DNA of 64,000 nucleotides from Eunapius fragilis (taxonomy: Eukaryota > Porifera > Demospongiae > Spongillida > Spongillidae). Of this stretch, positions 25,463 to 36,200 are shown in pieces. The DNA lies in NCBI GenBank assembly GCA_963681505.1, contig OY811975.1, positions 2,518,149-2,582,148 of the forward strand. Reading direction: 5' to 3'. How positions within the stretch are numbered: the stretch's first letter is position 1; every line of letters starts with the position of its first letter. The notes under the pieces are model-generated. The model worked only from the letters and a program-made list of their open reading frames with translations, had not been told where the DNA came from and did not search any database. The position numbers and the translations under genes were made by a program.

Positions 25463-27560
25463 AGGGACAGAACTTTATACAATTGTTTAGTTATGCACAC
25501 ACTGTCCGCATATATAGATTTTATTGGACCGATGTATATGATCGTTAATTGTGACCTCTCCGCTAAACCTTTCAGCTCTTTGGGGTTGTGCCCGATAGGA
25601 CTCTGTCGCCAAGGGAAAACAACCCCCCCCCCCCCCCCCCCCCCCCCCTTTCAGCTCGGTATTTAACAACCTGACACTCTCCTCATACGACTTCATCTTG
25701 AGGCAGCATACCGAAGATGATACTTGTTTCATTGATTTTTTTTTCTCATATCGTATTACATTGACGGTATCGTTGATTGTAAACAATTTGCTGCTGCTAC
25801 TGTAGTTTTCTGGTTTAGTATCGACAATTCTAAACTTGTCAAGATTCGGCCGTAATGATACGAGTGACATAGTACGGCACAAATCTAATGATATACAATT
25901 ACCAGCATATACCATCGACTAATTGATCACAGTAGACACTCTTCCAGCCAATTCTGAAGCTATTGGTGAAATTTCCATGTGTTCCTATGCGTGGTCAAGG
26001 TATAATTCCGACACTGGGTACGAGAACATGCAGTATACCCTTTTGTTCTCAATAACCGCGCGGTTTTGCGTCGTAAAACAAACGCGAAACTGCTCCCAGC
26101 ACTTTCGCTTTCTCGTTCGATTACAACACTAGCTAAACGATCCGATCATCAGGAGTCATGCATGTTGTCTTGACGCCGAGTTCAAAATCTGAACATCCAT
26201 GTGTGTCCCAGCCCGCGAGAAATGAAACCCAAATGTGTCCCAGCATTCAGAATTACATGCAGGGAGCATAGCAATAAGCATATACAAAGGCTGCAGTCAA
26301 ATTGCGCCAATGGAACTCCAAGCACAGCTGAAATGGAGTTAATTCTTATCGAACAAAAATTGCCCTCATGTGCATGCTGTGGTCCGCCCTCTGGCAGATC
26401 CAGATAATGTACACCAGAATTAATATCAGGAGCATCCACGTCAATTAAGAGTTTCCTCATTCTCCTCAGTGGCGGATACGGGGGGAGGGGGAGGAGGGTT
26501 TTCAGAGGTTGGAACACCCCCCTTGGCACGGATTATGAAATAATTAACAATATTTAGGTTTTTTCCAGGTTTGTCCTTTCTTTTAAATACTGGCACGATA
26601 TATCAGTTTCTCAAGTCTAATACAAGTATAGCCAGTTTTATTGCTTATCAGCTGCTTACGCCAACTTTAAGTCATTAAAACAACAAAGATAGTATCCACA
26701 TGCAGGGACTGGGAACGATGTGCATGCTGATGTTACACCAAACCCATGATTCAATGGCGGTGGATTGTGACCCAAGCAATTTTTTTTCACCGAAAAAACA
26801 CGTGGTTATCTGTTCGCGCGCTACCAATGCCCTCAGTACTAAGTATGGGACAAGTAAGATTTTAGTTTACTGAGATTAAAACGAAAATGAATATTTCGTC
26901 CACCCCCGCAGCTTGCGCTCTTTTCTGGTACAAAATGCCTTAAACACGTACATGCATGTATCATTCCCATCCACCACAATTGGCAGTTATAATCCATTAT
27001 TCACCCTCTATATACAATTCAATAAATACTGAGCAGTACCAGCTAGAAACCTCATGGTGGAACACCGCTCCCCGCATATGACAAAGCCGCCAATCGAGAC
27101 ATGTACGATATTCAGAATGTCATGGCCGAACGTCTGGAGTATTTGGACACCTGTCACCTGTGCAAAAGAGTACGTAGCGCGTTTGATTAATGCACATGTA
27201 CAATACTGCAGAGAAAGTGCGAACGTATTTAAATTGCCGTGCCCACTGCGCGTATGTTAAGGGAGGGCACTGATGGTTACCTTCAGCCGGGTCCCCAGAC
27301 GTGCGACTAAGTGTTGATTAATCACGATAACCCGTTAGTATGCCTTTGTACAGGCGGGAAATGCGTAGGGCATATAAAAAGGGGTAATCGATTTGCTACC
27401 GATTTCAGGAAACGAATATCGACCAATCGCGACTAAGAAAAACAGAACCGGTTATTGAAATTCTGAAATCGGTAACCTGCTATTCTACTAAGTGCATATA
27501 ATCAGCCGAATAGATAATCGCGAATCAATAACCGATTAACCTACAAAACCTGAAAATCGG
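25463..27560. other. Intergenic, repeat ends only
   Basis: No gene supported. It contains a C-tract at 25622-25648 and a solo hAT-type end CAGTGGCGGATACGGGGGGA at 26467. Open frames exist on both strands at 26182-26529, but they have no recognised domain. Confidence 0.5.
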
Positions 27561-27568
27561 TTACACAC

Positions 27569-27772
27569 CTTAACTGCATGCTGCTCCACTTCAACCAGCA
27601 GCACTGGTAATGGGTTACTGACAATGCATGTAATTTTGGAATGATGTATAACCCATCTTACCAGCAGCCACTTTCACCATTCCCGAAACTGCATGCTGCT
27701 CAACCTCAACCACCGATGCTGGTAATGGATGAAATTGACAATGCATGCAATTTTGGAATTATATGACACCTC
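27569..27772. repeat. Tandem duplication of an 85-bp unit
   Basis: AACTGCATGCTGCTCCACTT at 27573 recurs as AACTGCATGCTGCTCAACCT near 27688. Both are followed by CTGGTAATGG, then GACAATGCATG and AATTTTGGAAT. Non-coding. The stretch 27780-28630 beyond holds no feature I can support. Confidence 0.7.
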
Positions 27773-28633
27773 ACCTGTCAGGTGCTAGATGTTTCACTGC
27801 ATTTGAGCATGCATATAGTTCCTCTGCATGCATCGATCTGTCTTCCTGGATTCTATGTTCCTCCAAACAGAGCAAGGAAATGACTTGAGATGCATTTAGC
27901 ATCCTAAAGAAATTGTAATTAGTTACACATCAATGTCACAATACAGTTGCCATTGAAAATACAGTGCCAGCAGAAATCAATTATTCTGTTATATATGATA
28001 TTGGCAATGTTGTTAGTGGAAAGATCATAACCTTATCAGCTCGTGGCAATTTATGTATCTGAAGCATCATTTTACTCCTGACAAAAATTCAGTTCCCATA
28101 ATTCACACAGACAATAAAGAGTGGCAAAAATGAAAAGGTGGTTACACTTACGTTCCAGCATACGTGCCAGTATAAATGGCTACCATACAGCCCATCTCAG
28201 AAGGGTGGTTTTTGCAGATATTGTATAGTATATCCACCTTTCAAATAAAGGCATGTGTTCAAGTTACGAAACCAAAAGCAAGCAATGGGAAAAGATGGTT
28301 ATTTGGCACAGCATGAACAATTGCAGTATCACAAGGATGCAGTGTTGAGAAGTATGTTATTTTGTGAAAGTATTGAGAATCCTCAGCACTCATTGCCATA
28401 GAGTATCTGAATCAAAGTAAAAAAATGTATGACAAGAACTTCAGTATCATAAAATCAATTGTAAAATGTATAATATTTTGTGGAAAACAGAACATACATC
28501 GAGATGATTATACAAGTAACAGTCCAAATAGGGGCAATATTGTAGGACTCTTGTAAATCTTGGCACAGAATGACCCATGCAATACTCAGTGAACACTTTG
28601 AACAAGGGAAACGAAATGCCACCAACATCCAAG

Positions 28634-28920
28634 ACAAGAACGGAAACAAGAGTGACAGAAATTTTACTGGAAAATTGAAATAGGCCTATATTTAGCCCAT
28701 TACTCAGGCATGAGCTGATATATTTTGAGTGTGCTAAATATAGGCCTATTTCGATTTTCCAGTAAAATTTCTGTCACTCTTGTTTCCGTGCTTTTTACAC
28801 CACCATTGGTCAATCCTATACACCAACAACTCTCTCGTTAGAGAAAGTTTTTATATACTTGTTTCATAAGTTTTTTTTCGCCCTATCATAGTCAATAATC
28901 AAATGTCTTTTTAAAATAAG
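28634..28920. mobile_element. Palindromic MITE, family P (left arm truncated)
   Basis: ACGGAAACAAGAGTGACAGA on the left pairs with TCTGTCACTCTTGTTTCCGT on the right around an AT-rich centre with AGGCCTATATTTAGC. The right arm continues through TTTTTACACCACCATTGGTC to GAGAAAGTTTTTATATACTTG. Homology with the copy at 50010-50363 extends outside the palindrome to about 28920. Confidence 0.75.
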
Positions 28921-29576
28921 AATTAGTAGAATGTATGATGATGTGTCCTCGCCCACACCCTCTTCTTCTTCTTCGGGGCTGTCCTCCTCTCCGGCCTCCT
29001 CGCCATGCTTGTTCTGGCCAGGCGTGTCAGGGTGGCAGTCACCATGCAGGTCAGGGGGGCAGTACTGCTGGTGGTTAAATAATATTTACCTCTTTTTGCA
29101 AAGTGCACTATTCAGCGAGTGAATGACTTTTACACCTTGCAAAGCCTTAACACGTGTGTAGACTGTGCTATAATTCTATTGGTCCAATTCCATCATACAA
29201 ATGACAGGGAGGGAAGGGGTTTATGTGTATCAGTTGTGCTAAAAATCTATTGATCAAATTTGATCCAGTAAAAATGCTCCCATCTAAACATGGAGGTGTA
29301 GCCGACTTGCGTATAGATGGATAGTGTGGGAACTCAGGAAGTGAACTACATGGCTCAGTGTAGATCGATAAGTAAGGAAGCCTTTTCAGATTAAAACAAT
29401 CTACTGTACACACAGTTGCATGCTTTAGTGAATGGTTTTGTGCAGATATCCGTGCTGTACATACTCTGGTGGGCCCTACTACCGCGTTTGGTCAGGTAGT
29501 AGGGTGACAAGCCCGACCAAACGTGGCCGCCCGACTATGCTGTACAAATGTTGCATGCACAGCGTTTTAATGTTAA

Positions 29577-30150
29577 TTAATACAATATGCCATAACTGGT
29601 AGTGGTATTAGTTCTGTGACCCCTGCGGTACCGCGAAGCACATTTAGCCAATCGGACAGCAGGGTCATTCCAATACCGACCGCGACTCCTTTTAGATGCT
29701 TTAATGGCAGCTGAATTGTCCTCGTATTTCTGCCTGTTAGCAGGTGCAGCGCGGTTTCCCCCGAGGTCCTCTTCATATCGCCGCCTTTTAGCAGCACGGT
29801 TCTCCTCGAGGTCGTCTTCATATAGCCGCCTTTTAGCAGCACGGTTCACCTCGAGGTCCTCTTCATATCGCCACCACCTTTTAGCAGCACGGTTCACCTC
29901 GAGGTCCTCTTCATATCGCCACCACCTTTTAGCAGCACGGTTCACCTCGAGGTCCTCTTCATATCGCCACCACCTTTTAGCAGCACGGTTCTCCTCGAGG
30001 TCCTCTTCATATCGCCACTGCCTTTTAGCAGCACGGTTCTCCTCAAGGTCCTCTTCATATCGCCACCTTTTAGCAGATCGCTTAGATTCAATATCTGCGT
30101 TGTAGTTGTCGCATACAGAGGCCTTCTTCTATTCGGGATTGGCCTTGTAG
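29577..30150 (-). pseudogene. Charged tandem-repeat protein fragment (NRAAKR..RYEEDLE repeats)
   Basis: On the minus strand about eight 48-bp units encode a 16-residue repeat of the type NRAAKRWWRYEEDLE, followed by a basic tail that stops at 29577. Upstream, the same frame reads YKANPE, then TAG, then KKAS, so an in-frame stop separates it from an N-terminal part near 30130-30170. Similar KAAKRRRYEENPE-like repeats occur, as I remember it, in repeat-derived sponge and cnidarian proteins. The plus-strand Arg/Ser-rich ORF over the same units is a shadow. Confidence 0.5.
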
Positions 30151-30559
30151 AGCGCTAGGGCTTTAGCTTTGTGCTTAGACACTTCTTTTGATTACAAGAA
30201 GGCATTTTTAGAAAATCAACTTCACTATGGCCAAAATAAACTGAACTGCACCAAATACATTTAGTGCAGGTTAGAGACCTAAAATTATTAATAAAAATCT
30301 CCATTATTAAATAGAACTTGATATGTGTCTATATGACATGTAAGGATAACGTGCCGGCAAATTTCGAAGCGATTGGTACTATTCCCGTCCTTCTAAACCG
30401 GGGAACGAGAAACAGGAAATTGTTTGTTTCTCTATAACCACACCGTTTTATGACACGGAACCAACGTAGAACTGTAGATCGTTGTGCTCTCATTCCATCG
30501 CGATAAAGAGATAAGCGATCTGTTTCTCCGTTGTCCCTCCAGACGCTAGTGAAGTTTTA

Positions 30560-30965
30560 TTAATGACTTCATCAAGCCTCAATCAATCCTATATTGAACC
30601 TGCTGCCGCAGGTTCAGAAAGAACTAAGAAAAAGTATTAATTCTGAGTTTCATGAATTAATGTATGCAGATGCCTTACGGATATCAAATGATGTTGGGTG
30701 TGAAATTAATGTGCCACGTATTGCAGGAAGGCACACTCACAGAACAAACGCAGTAATGAACAACTGAAGACTACTATCGCATGAATGTAGCTGTACCTTT
30801 TATGGACCATCTTCTGCAAGAACTTTTAACACACGCTTTGAGCCGGAAAATAGAGTTGGCAATGATATACCCTGCAGCAATTATAAATGAGAATAATTTG
30901 AGTGACCTAGTCAGTAGGTTACAGTTAAAGATATGCCATCACCATCATCACTGCAATCAGAATTA
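30560..30965 (+). pseudogene. hAT transposase fragment
   Basis: Frame-broken text reads ALRISNDVGCEINVPRIAGR, then HTHRTNAVMN, then EDYYRMNVAVPFMDHLLQEL. This is the order VPR..GR..HR..YYR.N...PF.DHL characteristic of the central part of ZMYM/THAP12-like hAT transposases. A stop interrupts it near 30768. No ends were found. Confidence 0.65.
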
Positions 30966-31074
30966 AAGCTTTGGAAGACGTTCTTCTCGCGCACTATACA
31001 TCATACATACTCTCACGCAAGAATGAATCGTTCTGTAGTTCCTAGTAAGCAACCATAGGCATAGAGTTTCATTT

Positions 31075-31975
31075 ATCCCGGGGGGGGCTTGTAAATTTTC
31101 GCGATTGGTTATGATGGTAGTTCTGTACAAGTTATTATGATATTACCAGGCATTAAGTGAACAAACAATACAATGCATGCGTTGATTCGATTAAATGAAG
31201 TCGTTTTAGTTGATGCTTACACAATATTGTACTATGGAAGAATAGAGTAATGAAATCAGTTATTACTGAGATGATGTAGGATGATAAAGAGAAAATGTAT
31301 TCATATGTACAGGAGCTTTTTTTATATACTCGTCAAGTAATTGGTTTAGGTCAAATTTCGTCACTGTATCTGAATGGTATGAAATAACTGCCACATGATT
31401 CAACCGTTCTTGGGTCATAGTTGATCGCAGATAGGATTTGAGTCTTCGAAGGCCAGAAAAGGACCTCTCTGCTGTGCATGTTGACACAGGCATGCAAAGT
31501 ATTATTCTCAACAATTTTGCAAACTCTACCTGACAGACTACCTCCTTCATGACCTCCCTCATCATCACATTCATTGCTCTTATTGGAGGCCACCACAACC
31601 GCACTCCCACTACACTGTCCGCGACTGGCTCTGTTGCATCTGCTGAACTCTGCGAACCTTTCGGCAGTTCGCAAATCTTAAAGAAGTGGTCGATTCGCTT
31701 CATTTGTCAAATTGATAATTAGGCGTACTGTATACCGCGTGGAATATCGCATGCGCAAACGATCGGTACAATTATAAGAGCGCGTGAATAATTAATTATT
31801 AAATTAATGATACAGGTTTCCCGGGGGGGGGGGGGGGGGGGGAGAGCCGGGCCCCTGAGCCCCCCCCCGCCGTACTCTACGCCTATGTATGCATCCCCCT
31901 TGCCACGAATGACCACGCCCATTCATTAATTATTCATATTGGCCCCCCCCCCCCGTCACCGAAATCCGCCCCTGG
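31075..31975 (-). mobile_element. Internally deleted hAT element with fused ORF
   Basis: The minus-strand ORF 31263-31703 (146 codons) joins a transposase-like N-terminus (MKRIDHFFK) directly to the hAT C-terminal dimerisation domain (CTAERSFSGLRRLKSYLRST, then RLNHVAVISYH). The catalytic middle is missing. The upstream end at 31975 reads CAGGGGCGGATTTCGGTGAC on the minus strand, a hAT-type terminus. The other end near 31075 is not recognisable. The ORF is intact, so a short DNA-binding/dimerising protein could in principle be made. Confidence 0.65.
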
Positions 31976-32230
31976 ACTCCTTCATATTGTTGAGAGTCTA
32001 GAACAACTACCCTCGACGGTGTTGGTGCGATGGCAACGATCCTCGAGCGGTCTGGGGTAGAGGTCGGCATTTTGGTAATCGAATTTCATTGCTCTTTAAG
32101 TCATTACCCAAGCGCCCTAAAAAGTGCAAAGATATCACTGTCTGGAGGCTCGATACACAAAGGATACTTCTATGGCGTTGTGGCGCAGGGGGGGAGGGGG
32201 GGGAGGGGGCAGATATATATAAACGCCGCC

Positions 32231-32262
<32 letters not shown>
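31824..32262. repeat. Cluster of long G- and C-tracts
   Basis: G-tract about 31824-31841, C-tracts near 31860 and 31945-31954, and a G-rich then very long C-tract about 32190-32262. These break any reading frame. The tract at 31945 lies inside the hAT end. Confidence 0.85.
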
Positions 32263-32739
32263 AGGTTATGCATGCACTTTAAGCTATAGCAGCACGCACA
32301 TATGTGTACACGTCCATGATATCAATCAATCTTAGTTGGGGAAAAGAAATACACTTCACTTTTCATCCATAAAGTAACAGAAGTTTTTCGTGTCTTGAAA
32401 AAGCAGCATGGGGACTAGGATGTTATCTGTAGGGGTCTACGATAATAATTATGACATCACATGTCCATGCATCGCATGTAAATTGTCACGGTCATTGTTA
32501 CGTGCAATGACAAAGAATGGCGTACATACACAGATATACATTCAAATAGAGGATGAACGTGCAAATGAATTGATTATTGATTCTTTCGTCAGTGTTAGCA
32601 GTGTTTTGCGTTCTACTGACAAGAGCAATAATATCCTTCAAGCCTCTCCTGCACCATCGTGGACCTCAATAATGTTTTCACACGCTTTAGCTATGCTCGG
32701 CAGTACAGGAACTGATCGGTATGGCAGAAATGATGCCAT

Positions 32740-33269
32740 TCACTTTTCATAACTCCGGAAACGCATATTTAAGATGATATACTTCATTGCACAGTTCTGG
32801 GGCGAAAAGTATTTTTCTAATCCCCCCCCCCCCCCCCCTTCGCCACAAACTATACTTTACGAACTGAGGCAGCATAAATCAAGTTATATTAGGGGGCGAA
32901 AAAAGGGTTATGAGTCATAAGGGAAAAAAATTTGCTCCAGTTCTGAAAGTGTGCGTTTAGCTCCTGCGTTGAATTGCTCCTTGTTTCTGAAATAGAAAAT
33001 GTTCACGACTTTCTTTGGACTGCTAAACGTGCGCTATCTGATTCGTGCCTTTTCGGCGCTGTGGAAAGACACGAAGGGATCGAAGCATGAAAGCTTTACA
33101 TTCTCGTTTACACCAAATGTCACATATATACTTACGCACTGCACAGGTGGTGGTGGTACGTTCCGTGTACATGTGCAGGTACCACACAACAGAGGTGATG
33201 CAATCACAGAAATTAATTAGCATGAGTCTATACATGCAAAGCAATTCCACTTACGCCACCTGGGGGTTG
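32740..33269 (-). CDS. Last micro-exons and possible terminal exon
   Basis: 33269-33255 is a 15-nt exon (acceptor TTAG) with an alternative CAG acceptor that would leave 5 nt and break the frame, so the 15-nt form is preferred. 33138-33136 carries the sixth Cys codon. 32863-32861 has a weaker GTAAAG donor. The proposed terminal exon (acceptor TTTTCGCCCCAG, 32796 to TGA at 32742-32740) stays in frame but adds an odd seventh Cys, and no polyadenylation signal is obvious. This 3' end is the least certain part. Confidence 0.45.
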
Positions 33270-36200
33270 CTAATTGGTACACGAGTCCACGCCGTGACAG
33301 GAGCGCATCGTTTAAGTTTAATTTGTGGAAAGAGAGTCACAAAGGACGAAACGAATATGAACGATGAATAGACATTCTCGCAATAATACACTTACGAACT
33401 AACGAAGCGTCAGAGTGCATGCAATGTGGGATGAAGTGCAACGTAACGTGCATGAGCGCGCATCCATCATATGCGGCAAACAGTGCGTGGCTACTTACGC
33501 CCTGTGTATAGTCACGTCGAGGGCAGAAGTCATTTAAGTTTATTTCATTATCGGAACGGGAAGAACTTGGTCAATGACATAACTCACCCACTTAGTTAAA
33601 AGTAGAAAGGGTAAAGTATATATACGTGAGTGAAGAGACTGATATAAAATTCTGCTTCAGCGATGTACTTACGACCTGCAGTGTTGAGGTATTCATGTAG
33701 GGTGAGGTGGTGCATGTTTATAGAGATGCTGTTGTACCAGTGCGTAGTGATGGACTTACCCACTGAATGGACAAACCACGTGACATGCTGTTCGAAAATT
33801 TGTATAACACAATTCACTTACGCACTGCATTTATTTGGAAGCACGCAACGGGTTAACAGTGATCACAACTGAGCAGAATTCGACATTGACGGAAAGATTA
33901 ATTATTGTACTTACGGCCTGCATATGTTATTAAGTCCATGAGAGGAAAATGTTCGAAGTAAAGTATTAATAGAGCCAATATTATGCACTTACGTTCTTCG
34001 GAAGTTTATATAATAAGTCCCGTAATACAATCAGTAAAGATGAGCGTACTGCATCAAACAAAATGGTTGCAACTTACGTCCTGCAAAAGAAACATGCAGG
34101 AAAGGGGGGGGGGGGGGGGGGGGGAGAAGAATGCAAATGACACTGCATGCGCAAGTAATCGTAAATAGATATGTTTACTTTCTAATAGTTGAATTATATC
34201 AGCAGCGTACGAATGAAAGAACACAAAAGAGTTATAGTTTCTTTCTGCAACTAGAGCACTTACGCACTGCAAGACAAAGGAAGGATATGTTTAGACATGC
34301 ATTACTATCGTCTAGGGCAACTTACACACTTCATAATGCAACGCACAGGAAATCATGATGCAAGCATTGTTTACATAAATAGAAGTATTGGTTGGTTTCA
34401 CCACGGCGTTCGTATGCACAACAGTTTCACGTGGTAAATAGCATTGTAAAAATTATGTTTGTAACGAAACCCACTCGCTGTGGATCATTTCCGTGCATTA
34501 TTCCCCAACAAAGCGTGAAAAGGAATTAATTGATGAATCAATAATGTTAACCAGCGAAAATGGCCGTCTCACCCCCTGAAAGAGAGAAACGGAATTAAAC
34601 AATGAGGTATAAAATCAATCTACTGGCGGGCTCGTTTAGGAACTACCCTAACGCAAAACCAGCAGAGCGGCGTCTTAATTGCACCATTAACATGAATTAA
34701 AGAACTGAGGGCGTCAGTTGAACTCACCCACTGCAAGTAAAAAAAGACAGAACGTTGTAAAAATATTCCTGCCTACCGTTAATACACTAATATCGTTATA
34801 CTTACAGGAGGCTGCATATTCATATTCCACGTGGCGTATATGCAAACCAAACAGACAAAATGCAGGGCATGTAAAGTGCAAACCAATACGTTCATGCGCA
34901 GAATCTTCACTTACACAAAGCTGCTCCATCGAGGTTCAACAGGATCGTTTGTGCGTGACCACACAAGAGTGCTCTCAAAACTTGAATTATATAGGCTGTC
35001 AAATTGTCACTTACACCGATCTAACGTAGTTTTGAAAAAATAAATAAAAGTGCATGTTATAATCGTACAAGTATCTCTTTATAACTGTATATGTGTTATG
35101 GGTACGAACAAATCATATATTGGACCATACGTGCACCATATCCATCGAGAGTATTGCATGGACGGGTTATTAAACCTTAAATAAACCGTAAGACGTACAT
35201 TTATATCATGCAGTACTGCCATACAATACATATTGGATAATCTCCCATCATTGTTTTAAACGTTTTCAATGCATGGGCCGCATGTAAGGTTTGCCCGCGC
35301 GCTAAAACTGACAAACGCATTCGATTCGCTCGGTATACAATATTGCCAAATGAATGTCCCCCGTATAATGATAGATACATGCTATATACTAGCGTCAATG
35401 TACTACAAGCATGCCTTGGTGTGTATTTTCTATTTACATTTTTACATGTATGGTCTAACAAACTTACAATGCACTTGATTGTGGTCACGTGGCAGGAAAA
35501 GGAAAAAAAAAATGGCATGCAGCATTTTAAGCAATAGATTAGTACGAATGATGAAACCGCTTACGGGATACCCCCGACGTTGTCTATCAACAATCACGTT
35601 GTAAAATCAAGACCGTGCTTAATACTGTCAAGAAAAAATACATCAGCTAGCTCACTCGATCACATCCCCGTTCGAGTTCACTGGATATGGAAACAGAATA
35701 AAATTTTGCATCATCACATCGGCCTGTATATATGTTAGCTTTGTACCATCGTTTCATTTACCGTATGATTGACTTAACACCGCGTCCGCGAGTAATCTGG
35801 GTCACCATTTGGGGGCATTTAAAAAAATAAAAGGTCCGCTAGTAATGCAGTCGTAAGCACTATATGAAATTCTAGTACAAGAACCTATTGGATTATACTA
35901 AGAATCTATCCTGTACCAAATGGATTTGTTGTAGAAGAGATGTACATACTTTTAATAATGCGGTTCGGTACTCAAAAAGGCATGTATAAAGTGGATTTTG
36001 AATGTTAATACAAATACTAAAACACTTCCTGATCACGTACTTACTTGTGCTAGAAATAAAAATCACGTTTTTATCCTTTAAACAAATGCCAATTCTCCAA
36101 GCAATTGCGATGAAGCTGATGGGACCAGTCCAATTACTGCAGTTAACTAACCACCAATAGTTAATGTACGGGATCAATGGATTCTGCAGAACAGCCTCAT

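Noticed and set aside
26182-26529. 115-codon minus-strand ORF near a hAT-type end
   Set aside because: Part of it is the repeat end itself; the remainder has no recognisable domain and an alternative open frame exists on the other strand.
29704-30105. Arg/Ser-rich plus-strand ORF of 133 codons
   Set aside because: It is the complement of the charged repeat on the minus strand, whose composition and flanking text are more protein-like.
32408-32752. Plus-strand ORF of 114 codons
   Set aside because: No recognisable domain, no splice partners, and it overlaps the possible terminal exon of the minus-strand gene. Left unannotated.
33005-34929. Short plus- and minus-strand ORFs across the micro-exon region
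   Set aside because: They read through introns, have no domains and low-complexity composition; the splice pattern explains the sequence better.
32850-35030. The regular CTTACGCACTGCA-like motifs could be a tandem or CRISPR-like repeat
   Set aside because: The sequences between motifs are unrelated in sequence and length (59-447 nt), the motif matches splice consensus only at AG and GTAAGT, and the 3-6 nt between varies. Purine-rich flanks on the plus strand are pyrimidine tracts on the minus strand, as expected of introns.
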